Of a stretch of 64,000 nucleotides of DNA, positions 25,957 to 34,211 are shown one piece after another (position 1 is the stretch's first letter; each line of letters opens with the position of its first letter). Source of the stretch: Megamonas sp. UBA1796. GTDB taxonomy: Bacteria; Bacillota; Negativicutes; Selenomonadales; Selenomonadaceae. The stretch is taken from positions 1-64,000 of the forward strand of contig DCFU01000024.1 in the NCBI GenBank assembly GCA_002319795.1, written 5' to 3'. The position numbers and the translations under genes were made by a program. Below the pieces are notes generated by a model. The model was not told the origin of the DNA and did not search any database. It worked only from the letters and a program-made list of their open reading frames with translations.

Positions 25957-26895
25957 ATGGAACAAGAATCTTTATGGCGTGGGCATTTCTGCGCCATATT
26001 CACGATGCTGGTCTGGGGAACAACCTATATTTCAACCAAAATCTTATTAGCGGATTTTCAGCCGGTTGAGATTTTGTTTTTTCGCTTTTTTATGGGCTTG
26101 CTGGTTTTATTTATCGTTTATCCGCGCCGCCTGCATGTAAAGGATAAGAGACAGGAACTGTTTTTTGCTCTGGCGGGATTATGCGGTATCTGTTTTTACT
26201 ATTTACTGGAGAATATCGCGCTGACCTATACGATGGCTTCCAATGTCGGCGTACTTGTCTCTGTTACGCCGTTCTTTACGGCACTCTTGGCGCATTTCAT
26301 TACGCGGGAGGACAGGCTGCGGCTGCGCTTTTTGCTGGGTTTTTTGGTGGCTATGGGGGGGATACTTCTTATCAGCTTCAATAGTGTACAGCTGGAAATC
26401 AATCCCTTGGGAGATTTTCTGGCATTGGCGGCGGCTTTTGTCTGGGCCTGTTATTCGCTGCTTACCAGAGAGCTTGCGGGCTATGGGTATAATACCATCC
26501 AGACGACACGCAGGGTTTTCAGCTATGGTTTGCTGTTTATGCTGCCATTTCTTTTCCTGTTTGATTTTCAGCTGGATTTGGAGCGTTTTGCCAGCCCGGT
26601 CAATCTATTCAATATTCTTTTCCTGGGGCTGGGAGCCTCGGCACTCTGTTTTGTTACCTGGGGCTACGCGGTCAGGCTGTTGGGCGCCGTGCAGACGAGC
26701 GCATATATCTACGCAGTGCCGGTGATTACAGTAGTGACTTCTGCCGTGGTACTGGGAGAAAACATTACGGGGCTTGCTGTAGCCGGTACTCTTTTGACAT
26801 TGGCAGGACTCCTGTTGTCGGAGGGCAGGTTGCCGGTGAGGGGCTGCAAAACGGTGTATAAAAGTCAAAAGCATAGGCAGTCCCTGCGGGGATAA
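25957..26895 (+). CDS. EamA/DMT-family transporter
   Basis: 312-residue drug/metabolite transporter with about ten hydrophobic segments in two EamA repeats (MLVWGTTYISTKILL; LALAAAFVWACYSLLTREL). Resembles amino-acid or metabolite exporters of the RhaT/EamA group. GAGGAGG lies before the start and the gene follows the AraC regulator directly. Substrate unknown. Confidence 0.9.
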   Translation: MEQESLWRGHFCAIFTMLVWGTTYISTKILLADFQPVEILFFRFFMGLLVLFIVYPRRLHVKDKRQELFFALAGLCGICFYYLLENIALTYTMASNVGVLVSVTPFFTALLAHFITREDRLRLRFLLGFLVAMGGILLISFNSVQLEINPLGDFLALAAAFVWACYSLLTRELAGYGYNTIQTTRRVFSYGLLFMLPFLFLFDFQLDLERFASPVNLFNILFLGLGASALCFVTWGYAVRLLGAVQTSAYIYAVPVITVVTSAVVLGENITGLAVAGTLLTLAGLLLSEGRLPVRGCKTVYKSQKHRQSLRG

Positions 26896-26919
26896 AACGG
26901 ACGATATGACGGATGGGGT

Positions 26920-26964
26920 GCTCTCCGGGCAGCAGATTCTTGCAGCCTGGGGAGCTTTATTTTG
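26920..26964 (+). terminator. Terminator after the EamA gene
   Basis: Stem GCTCTCC / GGGGAGC (one G-U) with further pairing inside (GGC/GCC), then TTTATTTT. Confidence 0.7.
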
Positions 26965-27154
26965 CCTCGTATACAGATCGGTGCTGCAAGCCGACGCGGT
27001 TTTAGGCAAGTTTGGGCTGCGATAGGGGAACTGAACGCTCAACCTGCTGTGATACGACAGGGACTTTTTTGTTAGAAATAGCCTCTTGCACATATAGGAA
27101 AAGTATCATATAGTAAGTGGGTATCTTAGTTTATTGAAGAAGGAGTGTCTCTCT

Positions 27155-27664
27155 ATGGTATCTTTTTTGTCTGTTCGTAGTCTGTGCATGACAGCCGTTA
27201 TGACGGCGTTCATCTGCATTATGACGGTGGTTCCCCGTATTCCCATACCGCTGGGCTATGCGCATCTGGGGGATGCGGCGATTTTTCTGGCGGTGCTTTA
27301 TACGGGGCGGCGCGAAGGCGCGCTGGCGGCAAGTATTGGGTCGGCTTTGGCAGATTTCCTGGGAGGGTTCCCCATATGGATCGTGCCGACGCTCATCATT
27401 AAATATATCATGGCAGAGATTGTCTGGAATGCCTCCGGGAGGCAAGGGCAGGGAACGCTGCTGTCCGCACGGACCTTCATTGGCTTTTGCCTGTCGGCAC
27501 TCTGGATGGTCTTTAGCTATACGGCTGCCGGTGCTGTGCTCTATGGCGGCATCGAGGCGGGGCTGACTTCGACACCGGGTTTGCTGCTGGAAGGAGTCGT
27601 GAACATACTGGCGGCTTTCGCCGCTGTGGGCCTTCTCTCGAAGACTGGACTGCGCCGCCTTTGA
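27155..27664 (+). CDS. ECF transporter S component (ECF-ribofla_trS-like)
   Basis: 169-residue membrane substrate-binding subunit of an ECF importer. Hydrophobic throughout, with GYAHLGDAAIFLAVLYTG and ALADFLGGFPIW, the motifs of the PF07155-type S components. ATG 27155 with AAGGAGTG seven bases upstream. The 190 bases in front (26965-27154) are GC-rich and stem-forming and might be a regulatory leader, but I matched no riboswitch class. The substrate is a vitamin-like compound by family; not determined. Confidence 0.8.
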   Translation: MVSFLSVRSLCMTAVMTAFICIMTVVPRIPIPLGYAHLGDAAIFLAVLYTGRREGALAASIGSALADFLGGFPIWIVPTLIIKYIMAEIVWNASGRQGQGTLLSARTFIGFCLSALWMVFSYTAAGAVLYGGIEAGLTSTPGLLLEGVVNILAAFAAVGLLSKTGLRRL

Positions 27665-27683
27665 AGGAGATGCAGTCCAGTCT
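27642..27683 (+). terminator. Hairpin spanning the stop of the ECF gene
   Basis: Perfect 12-bp stem AGACTGGACTGC / GCAGTCCAGTCT across the stop codon at 27664; a T-run (TATTTTTTA) follows 12 bases later. Termination or 3' end protection. Confidence 0.5.
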
Positions 27684-27847
27684 CCATCGTGTTGTATTTT
27701 TTACAGCAAGTCGCCGGGAAGTACTTCGTATGATGGGCTGCCGGTGTTTCGACGCAGGTGGTTCTTTTAGGACTCCTTGGCGGGCAGATTTTTTCTTATA
27801 ACTATTCCATGAAGCATCGTGAATGAACATGGTGTCAGTCCTGCGGC

Positions 27848-27883
27848 AAAAGCCCGGCCTTCTGTTGAAGATACCGGGCTTTT
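27848..27883. terminator. Bidirectional terminator
   Basis: 10-bp stem aaaagcccgg / ccgggctttt between the rightward ECF gene and the leftward acetyltransferase gene; T-rich at each end. Confidence 0.75.
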
Positions 27884-27963
27884 CTGTATGGCTGTTTTTT
27901 TGCGTTGTATGGCATTGCTGCGATTGTCATAGAATGATTCTGCATATTGGGATGGGTTTGCGG

Positions 27964-28608
27964 TTACCGGAGATTGTAACGGAAACGTTCCTCGTCCTCC
28001 GGCAGGAAGAGGCCCTTCTTGGTATCCTTTTCGGTAATCGGCCGCAGCGGACGGCAGGGGACACCGGCTGCGAGCCAGCCAGCGGGTATATCCTTCGTTA
28101 CGACGCTGCCGGCGCCGATTACCGTGCCTGTGCCGATATGTGTGCCGCCAAGTACGCTGACATTGGCGGCCAGCCAGACATTGTCCTCAATATGGATTTC
28201 TTCGGCATACTCTGCGAACATTGTACGATTCCCCTCGTCATCAAGCCCCAGACGTTCCTGTGCAAGCAGCGGGTGCGTAGTTGCGAGCAGTGAGACATTT
28301 GGGCCGCAGGCGATGTTGTTCCCCAGGAAGATACGCGCATCATCCATAACCGTCAGATTGAAGTTCGCAAAAAAGTTATCACCGATAAAGGTATGACAGC
28401 CATAGTTGAACTGGACAGGTCCCTGGAAGCGGCAATATCTGCCTAAGGAACCGAGGATTTCAGCGAGAATTTCTGCCCGCCCCGGGTCGTATTCGTCCAT
28501 GGCATTGAAGCGTTGGCAGGCAGTATGGGCTTTGTGCTTGATTGCTAAAAGTTCCGGGTTGCCAGCGAAAAAAATACGGCCGGCAAAGATTTTTTCTTCT
28601 TCCGTCAT
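27964..28608 (-). CDS. maa: Maltose/galactoside O-acetyltransferase family (LbH hexapeptide repeat)
   Basis: Cytoplasmic acetyl-CoA-dependent sugar acetyltransferase of 214 residues. N-terminal Mac domain (EEEKIFAGRIFFAGNPEL; KAHTACQRFN) and left-handed beta-helix repeats (HTFIGDNFFANFNLTV; IHIEDNVWLAANVSVLGG; IGTGTVIGAGSVVTKDIP) with the His of TTHPL as likely catalytic base. ATG 28608 with GGAAGTG upstream; a longer frame to 28668 has no support. A possible promoter (TTGTAT-17-TACACT on this strand) overlaps the palindrome at 28759. The symbol reflects family, not proven substrate. Confidence 0.85.
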   Translation of the reverse strand: MTEEEKIFAGRIFFAGNPELLAIKHKAHTACQRFNAMDEYDPGRAEILAEILGSLGRYCRFQGPVQFNYGCHTFIGDNFFANFNLTVMDDARIFLGNNIACGPNVSLLATTHPLLAQERLGLDDEGNRTMFAEYAEEIHIEDNVWLAANVSVLGGTHIGTGTVIGAGSVVTKDIPAGWLAAGVPCRPLRPITEKDTKKGLFLPEDEERFRYNLR

Positions 28609-28758
28609 AAACAACACTTCCTTTTTATGGTTCTTCCTGCAAGGCAGCCTGTACGGCTGCAGCGGCATGGATTGCTGTACTCAGCAGGCCAATCGTTTTC
28701 ATTTGCAGCAGCTCTTTTCCTGATTTTTTGTGCTATATTCGTAGTGTAGCATAGGAAA

Positions 28759-28792
28759 GTACGCCATACAATACTTATATTGTATGGCGTAC
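28759..28792. terminator. 34-bp perfect palindrome after the MocR gene
   Basis: 15-bp arms gtacgccatacaata / tattgtatggcgtac with loop CTTA, ending two bases from the MocR-type stop codon. As RNA it would be a terminator-like hairpin for the leftward genes, though the U-tail is weak. As DNA it could be a regulator site upstream of the acetyltransferase gene, whose -35 lies inside one arm. Confidence 0.5.
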
Positions 28793-28794
28793 AA

Positions 28795-30195
28795 TTATTC
28801 TGTGCAGTATTCATCGAGTAGTTTTTTCAGGATAAGGAGTCCCTGTACAAGCTCCGCGTGTGTCCTTGGCGCCGTTATAGCGATGCGCACGGCATGGGCA
28901 GGCGAGGTGGTGCCGAGAGCAAAGCGTTCGGCACCGTAGACTTGTACGCCGCGGGAGAGAGCTTCACGTTCAAATAGGCTGCTTCTGGGACCTTTTTTTG
29001 GTAGATGCAGCCAGCGGAATATAGCGGTATCTTCCCCGTCACATGAGAAGGAAGCAAGATATTTTTTGACGAGCTGGCTTCTCAGTCGCGTCTCTTTTTG
29101 GTGGTCGGCGACGATTTCCCAGGCTGTGCCTGATACAATCAAACGTGCGGCCAGTTCGCTCATGAGCGGCGATACAGTTACCGAGGTATTGTACAGAGCG
29201 CTGGTGACTGTATCGTGATAGGGCGGTGGAACGTGCATATATGCCAGCCGGAGCCCCGGCGCGATGGCCTTGGAGAGGCCTGCGATGAAAAAGGTCTGCG
29301 CAGGCAGAAGACTGGCGAGCGGCGGTTCTATTTGCTGGCATAGGAGATTGTAGGAGGCGTCTTCGATGATTTTCAGCTTGTATTTCCGCGCCAGCCGTGC
29401 GATGCGCTCTTTGGCGGCGCAGCACATGGTATGTGTGGTCGGATTCTGGCTTTGGGGCATGAGATACAGACCTTTCAGATGCGATGTCCGGCAGGCATAG
29501 TCCAGAGCGTCCTCGTCCATTTCATTTTTGCAGTGCGGGATAGGAACGAGCCGGATACCAAGCATAGCGGCCGCTGTTTTAAGCCCCGGATAGGTTTCGG
29601 GATCTGCGCCGAGAGCGTCTCCACGTGCACAGCTGGCGAGCAGGGCAGCTGTGAGCGCATTTTGTCCGCCGCTGGTCAGGAACACATCCCTTGGCGAGAC
29701 GGAGAATCCTTCCCGTTCGATGAACATGGCACCCGCCTTACGGTGCCAGAGCATGTCTGCTTCGGTGCCATAGTCGAGCCATTTGGCGTATCCGGGCTCG
29801 GACAACATAGCAGTGAGCTGTTCGCGCACTGGCTCATAGGACACATTGTCGGGGCGGGTGGCCCCGAGGGAAATGATATGGGGATTTTTCCATTCATCGG
29901 GCCAGAGATACATATTACTGAGCGCGTCGTAGGATACACAGGTGCCGCTGCCAACTGTCGCGTGCAGGAGCCCCTTGAGCGTGCAGAGCTTGAACGCCTT
30001 GGTGATGGTGCTCAGGTTGACATCGAGATAGTCTGCGAGCTCACGTTGTGGCGGCAGTTTTGTACCCGGGCGGAGTATACCCCGGCGGATGTCGTTTTCC
30101 AGTTGTAAGGCCAGGCTCTTATAAAGAGACGCGGCGTGTTTTTCTATTTGGGGATGCCAGCTCATAGGATAATTTTCAAAGGAATTTACCGGCAT
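28795..30195 (-). CDS. MocR-type GntR regulator with aminotransferase domain
   Basis: 466 residues: GntR winged helix at about 20-90 (LENDIRRGILRPGTKLPPQRELADYL) fused to a fold-type I PLP aminotransferase-like domain, with the PLP lysine in AGLSKAIAPGLRLAY and substrate-Arg region near the C-terminus. Regulators of this type bind PLP or an amino compound to control vitamin B6 or amino-acid genes. ATG 30195 with AAGGAGG seven bases upstream. Lies 27 bases downstream of phzF on the same strand, so probably cotranscribed. Confidence 0.9.
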   Translation of the reverse strand: MPVNSFENYPMSWHPQIEKHAASLYKSLALQLENDIRRGILRPGTKLPPQRELADYLDVNLSTITKAFKLCTLKGLLHATVGSGTCVSYDALSNMYLWPDEWKNPHIISLGATRPDNVSYEPVREQLTAMLSEPGYAKWLDYGTEADMLWHRKAGAMFIEREGFSVSPRDVFLTSGGQNALTAALLASCARGDALGADPETYPGLKTAAAMLGIRLVPIPHCKNEMDEDALDYACRTSHLKGLYLMPQSQNPTTHTMCCAAKERIARLARKYKLKIIEDASYNLLCQQIEPPLASLLPAQTFFIAGLSKAIAPGLRLAYMHVPPPYHDTVTSALYNTSVTVSPLMSELAARLIVSGTAWEIVADHQKETRLRSQLVKKYLASFSCDGEDTAIFRWLHLPKKGPRSSLFEREALSRGVQVYGAERFALGTTSPAHAVRIAITAPRTHAELVQGLLILKKLLDEYCTE

Positions 30196-30222
30196 GCTGC
30201 GCCTCCTTGCTGCGAAATCATT

Positions 30223-31137
30223 TTATTTATCATCCAAATGGAGCTCTGTATGGAAGACGATGACAGCGTTTCCGGAAATGCAGACTTTTTGGGGGATGCG
30301 GTCTTTGACGGATACTTCGACTTTGACTGTTCCGGCCCGGCCGATGGCCTCGCCCTGTCTGGCGGTAAAACGGAATCGAGCATCTTCGGCGGGGGCATAT
30401 TCGTAACGCACCAGATAGGCACCTAAAGGACCATTGGCGTTGCCTGTTACGGGGTCCTCGGCGATGCCGATAGCGGGTGCGAACATGCGCCCATGAACCA
30501 GAATATCCGAATCGGGGTGCAGGGTAAAGACATAAAAACCATTGCAGCCGATTTGCCGGCTGATCTGTGCCAAGGCTTCCAGCCCGGGCTGCAATGTGTC
30601 TAAGAGTTTCCTGCTCCGGATGCCGACCATGACCTTTGAGTGACCAGTGGAGACAATCTGGATTGGCAACGCAGATGGAGAAATCAGATCCTCCGGTTGT
30701 ATGCCCAAAGCGCATAGCAATTGTGCCATGGTTTGTCCCGATAGTATGCTGCCGAATTCGATAGCGCCCTGGGTCATTTGGATATGGTAATCGTCACCTT
30801 CAGGCAGAATATCCACGGGCAGGATTCCTGCTTTGGTTTTTTGCCGGATGCACTGTCTGCCCAGCCCTAGTTCACGGGCACGGACATAATGGGCAGCAAT
30901 CGTAGCATGTCCGCAGATCGGAACTTCCTGCAGCGGTGTAAAGAAACGTATGGCAACATCATGTGTTTGTTCCTGCGTGGGAAACAGGAAGGCGGTCTCA
31001 GAATTGTTGAATTCCCGAGCGATTTTTTGCATTTCGGTGTCCTGCAGACCGGTGGCGTCGAGCACCACACCGGCAGGATTGCCGGAAAATTTTTCCCTTG
31101 TAAAGGAGTCTACCTGATAACATTGGTATGTACGCAT
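30223..31137 (-). CDS. PhzF-family isomerase
   Basis: 304-residue protein of the PhzF/diaminopimelate-epimerase-like fold. Seen: QVDSFTREKFSGNPAGVVLD, NNSETAFLFP with the catalytic Glu, RFFTPLQEVPICGHATIAA and, in the C-half, EDPVTGNANGPLGAYLV. Most PhzF proteins act on small amino or cyclic acids; the substrate here is unknown. AGGAGG precedes the ATG. First gene of a leftward pair with the MocR regulator, divergent from an HxlR gene. Confidence 0.9.
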   Translation of the reverse strand: MRTYQCYQVDSFTREKFSGNPAGVVLDATGLQDTEMQKIAREFNNSETAFLFPTQEQTHDVAIRFFTPLQEVPICGHATIAAHYVRARELGLGRQCIRQKTKAGILPVDILPEGDDYHIQMTQGAIEFGSILSGQTMAQLLCALGIQPEDLISPSALPIQIVSTGHSKVMVGIRSRKLLDTLQPGLEALAQISRQIGCNGFYVFTLHPDSDILVHGRMFAPAIGIAEDPVTGNANGPLGAYLVRYEYAPAEDARFRFTARQGEAIGRAGTVKVEVSVKDRIPQKVCISGNAVIVFHTELHLDDK

Positions 31138-31212
31138 GGTTTTTCCTCCTGTTGCTTATTGTTATATTCCCTGACAAGAATTATAATACGAGTGTGAAAA
31201 TAAGAGAAGACG

Positions 31213-31236
31213 GCACTTTTCGGTTAGATACTTACC
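31213..31236 (+). promoter_or_regulatory. HxlR-linked operator candidate, copy 1
   Basis: GCACTTTTCGGTTAGATACT followed by TACC. Seventeen of twenty bases match the sequence in front of the other HxlR gene (46901-46920), and both lie in the divergent gap of an HxlR regulator. GGT-TAGATACT-TACC itself has partial dyad symmetry (GGTtA ... TACC). Confidence 0.6.
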
Positions 31237-31269
31237 GTTTTGTGTGTATAGGCCAGAGAGGATATATTT

Positions 31270-31626
31270 ATGAGCACAGATGATTTTTCATTGGAATTTT
31301 ATCGTTTAGAGGAACGCCGCAGGGATTTTCATTGCTCGCTGGGATTTGCTATGACGGTTATTGGCAGTAAATGGCGCGCAATCATTCTTTGGAATATCCT
31401 GCAGGAAGCACGGATACGTTATGGAAAGCTGAAAAGGGAAATTCCCCATATCAGTCATAAGATTTTATCGCACGAATTGAAATGTCTGGAACTGGATCAT
31501 ATGATCGTGAGAATTCCTTATCCGACGGTTCCGCCAAAAGTTGAATATGAAGCGACGGCTAAGGGAGAATCCCTCAGAGATATTTTGACAGCCTTATGTC
31601 TTTGGGGAAAAAGATACATGGACTAA
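31270..31626 (+). CDS. HxlR-family transcriptional regulator
   Basis: 118-residue winged-helix protein. Motifs: CSLGFAMTVIGSKWRAIIL, IPHISHKILSHELKCLE and the wing YPTVPPKVEYEATAKG. Such regulators sense redox, aldehyde or quinone stress through cysteines (here Cys18-region and others) and usually control the divergent gene; that gene is phzF. AGAGAGG lies before the ATG. Confidence 0.9.
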   Translation: MSTDDFSLEFYRLEERRRDFHCSLGFAMTVIGSKWRAIILWNILQEARIRYGKLKREIPHISHKILSHELKCLELDHMIVRIPYPTVPPKVEYEATAKGESLRDILTALCLWGKRYMD

Positions 31627-31655
31627 TATTGGTGAGGTTTATGGTAACGGATGTG

Positions 31656-32384
31656 TTAGTCTTTTTTCACTGCGATGAGGAACATGGGAGCCTGACGTGT
31701 TTGGGAGGCTGCTATGGTCGCGCGGTGATAGCTGCACTGCAGACGGTCATCGAGTGAGGTATCTACTGCTGTGATAGCAAAACCAAGTTCGCTCAGACAA
31801 TCGATATCCCATTGCGGGCGTTCTTTGCTGGAGATATAGAGCTGCCGGGTCATGGCGTTGCGTTCACGCAGCAGTTCCGGGGCTTGGGTGGGATGCGTGG
31901 GAACCTCACCTGCCAGATCTGCCTCGAAAAAAGCCTTGCCATAGTTCGCGTCAATGTTTACCAATACGCCGCCTTTTTTGAGTACGCGGGCGGTTTCCTG
32001 GTACATGGCAGCGGGATCTTCCAGGGTCCAGGTGACATTACGTGTGAAAATAAAATCGAAGGTGTCGGCAGGGAAGGCCAGCTTTTGCGCGTCCATTTGT
32101 GTAAAATTGATAGCAAGAGAACGTTTGGCGGCGTTTGCCTTTGCTTCGCAGAGCATGGCCTCCGAATAATCGATGGCATCGACGCGGAGTCCGCGTTCGG
32201 CAAAAAGCATGGCAAAAAATCCCGCGCCCGTGCCGATATCAAGGGCTGTGACGGCCTGTGCAGGTATACAGGGCGATATGATTTCGTCGTACATCGTCTT
32301 TAACAAAGAATCGTATTCGAGCATGCGCTGCCTGCTGAATTCCTGTGCGCGGGCAGACCAATACTGTTGTATGCGTTCGTTCAT
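31656..32384 (-). CDS. Class I SAM-dependent methyltransferase
   Basis: 242 residues with the Rossmann motifs of the family: TALDIGTGAGFFAMLFAERG (motif I), VDAIDYSEAML, and DFIFTRNVTWTLEDP (post-motif). Start ATG 32384 overlaps the stop of the ABC ATPase gene by ATGA and has GGAAGGAG upstream, so it is translated as the last gene of the metal-chelate importer operon. It may modify the imported chelator or chelate; that is inference. Substrate unknown. Confidence 0.88.
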   Translation of the reverse strand: MNERIQQYWSARAQEFSRQRMLEYDSLLKTMYDEIISPCIPAQAVTALDIGTGAGFFAMLFAERGLRVDAIDYSEAMLCEAKANAAKRSLAINFTQMDAQKLAFPADTFDFIFTRNVTWTLEDPAAMYQETARVLKKGGVLVNIDANYGKAFFEADLAGEVPTHPTQAPELLRERNAMTRQLYISSKERPQWDIDCLSELGFAITAVDTSLDDRLQCSYHRATIAASQTRQAPMFLIAVKKD

Positions 32385-33163
32385 GATAGGGCTCCTTCCG
32401 GCAGACATATTTTTTGGTCATATTCGGGCAGGGATATGACCTGTATGGGGACGTTGTACAATGCTGTCAGATTTTCACTGGTTACGACATCGGCGGAAGG
32501 GCCGATATGGGCAAAAGTGCCGTCCTTCAGGATGGCCGTCGTATCTGCGGCTCTTAAGGCATGGTCAGGAAAATGCGAAGTCATGAGAATGCCAATGCCT
32601 TGTTTCTTTAGCAGGTGCAGGATGTCGAGAAAGCGATACTGGCGGCCAAAATCGAGATGGGCTGTAGGTTCATCCAGCAACAACATCTGTGGTTCCTGCG
32701 CGAGTGCAGAGGCCAGCATGACGAGCTGGCGTTCACCGCCGGATATATCTGTGTAGCTCTTGCCCGCCAGTTGTTCAATACCCAGCAACGCGAGTTTTTC
32801 TTCTGCGAGTTTTTTCTCTCTGTTACCTGGAGAGGAAAAGCTTCCCAGGTAAGCGGCTCGTCCCATCATGACAATATCCAGCACGGAAAAAGGGAAGGCC
32901 GGGGCATGCGTTTGTGGGATATAAGCAATTTTTTTGGCAAGCTCCCGCATGGAAAAGCTGTGGAGAAGCTGCTCGTCATAGAAAATCTGGCCGGATGAGG
33001 CAGCATGCTGGTTTGCCAGGCATTTGAGCAAAGTGCTTTTCCCGGCGCCGTTCGCTCCCAGAATGCAGAAGATCTCAGGAGTCGATACGTTGAAGGAAAT
33101 GTCCGTAAACACAGGATGATTTTTTTGATAGGCAAAACAGAGATTTTTGACGGTGAGTTCCAT
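32381..33163 (-). CDS. ABC transporter ATP-binding protein (FecE/BtuD type)
   Basis: 260-residue ATPase of an iron-chelate or cobalamin importer. Walker A GANGAGKST, Q-loop YIPQTHA, signature SGGERQLVMLASALAQEP, Walker B LLLDEPTAHLD and the H-loop histidine (TSHFPDHAL). Begins one base after the permease stop and overlaps the methyltransferase start. Confidence 0.92.
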   Translation of the reverse strand: MELTVKNLCFAYQKNHPVFTDISFNVSTPEIFCILGANGAGKSTLLKCLANQHAASSGQIFYDEQLLHSFSMRELAKKIAYIPQTHAPAFPFSVLDIVMMGRAAYLGSFSSPGNREKKLAEEKLALLGIEQLAGKSYTDISGGERQLVMLASALAQEPQMLLLDEPTAHLDFGRQYRFLDILHLLKKQGIGILMTSHFPDHALRAADTTAILKDGTFAHIGPSADVVTSENLTALYNVPIQVISLPEYDQKICLPEGALS

Positions 33164-33164
33164 A

Positions 33165-34181
33165 TTACCATTTCACCTTTTCTTTCAGCATGAAATAAGC
33201 AAATACCGGGGTACCGAGCAGTGCGGTGACAACGCCGAGCGGGATTTCTGCACTGCCTATGAGCCGGCAGAAATCGTCAATGATGAGCAAATACATGCCG
33301 CCGAGCATGAGGGATACTGGCAGCAGACGGCGAAAATCCGGTCCGGTGAAAACACGGCTGAGATGCGGAATCACCAGCCCAATCCAGCCGATGACACCAG
33401 CCAGAGCGACCGATACCGCAGCGAGCATACTGCAGCAGATAATCACAACGGTACGGCTGCGCTTCACATCGACACCATAGGAACGGGCTTCTGCGTCCCC
33501 GATGCTCAGGATGTTGAGGCGCCAGCTGTAAAGGATGAGCAGCAGGAAAACGCTTAAAAGCAACGGCAGTGCGAACAGCAGCGAGGAAAGATTCACGGCG
33601 GCCAGGCTTCCCATAAGCCAGAAGACGATTGCCGGAAGCTTGTCGAAGGGGTCTGCCATGAATTTGATGAGCGACACGAGCGCTGCAAAGAGACTCCCGA
33701 CGATAACGCCGGCCAAAATCAGCGTGACCGTGGAGTTTTTGGCATGCTTTCCGAGCCTGAGAACCAGCAGAACCGCTAAAAAAGCGAAGAGCATGGCGGA
33801 AAGCTGTATGGCGGTAGAAGAATTGCTCAGCAGAATCGCCAGTGCGGCGCCAAAACCTGCGCCATTTGAAACGCCCAGCGTGTAGGGCGAGGCCAGCGGG
33901 TTGCGGAAAATACCTTGAAAGACGGCGCCGGCACAGGCCAGGCTCGCACCGACGAATACAGCGGCAACCGCGCGCGGCAACCGTACCTGCAGAATGATGT
34001 TCTCATCGAGCTTAGTCCAGCTGCTATCCATAGGAACGACAGGCGAGAGCAGGATGGAAAATACCTTCGGCAGGGAAGCGGAATATTTGCCCACGGACAA
34101 AGATACGAGGAAAATGAGACAGAGAAGCAGAAAGAGCAAAAGTTCAAAAAGACGGAAATGACGGTTTATTGTGTCCAGCAT
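33165..34181 (-). CDS. FecCD-family ABC permease
   Basis: 338-residue inner-membrane permease with about ten hydrophobic segments and family motifs RLPRAVAAVFVGASLACAGAVFQGIFRNPLASPYTLG and GFIGLV-like IGWIGLVIPHLSR near the C-terminus. ATG 34181 chosen: GGTGG lies seven bases upstream, while the GTG at 34193 lies within that site. Homodimer expected, coupled to the ATPase of the next gene. Confidence 0.92.
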   Translation of the reverse strand: MLDTINRHFRLFELLLFLLLCLIFLVSLSVGKYSASLPKVFSILLSPVVPMDSSWTKLDENIILQVRLPRAVAAVFVGASLACAGAVFQGIFRNPLASPYTLGVSNGAGFGAALAILLSNSSTAIQLSAMLFAFLAVLLVLRLGKHAKNSTVTLILAGVIVGSLFAALVSLIKFMADPFDKLPAIVFWLMGSLAAVNLSSLLFALPLLLSVFLLLILYSWRLNILSIGDAEARSYGVDVKRSRTVVIICCSMLAAVSVALAGVIGWIGLVIPHLSRVFTGPDFRRLLPVSLMLGGMYLLIIDDFCRLIGSAEIPLGVVTALLGTPVFAYFMLKEKVKW

Positions 34182-34211
34182 TGTTGGTACCACCTTTACC
34201 TTTCATGGGCC

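Noticed and set aside
26965..27154. Resemblance to a cobalamin riboswitch (GGTGC near 26980 and CTGTGA near 27047)
   Set aside because: The essential GCCACTG box and the correct order of conserved blocks are missing.
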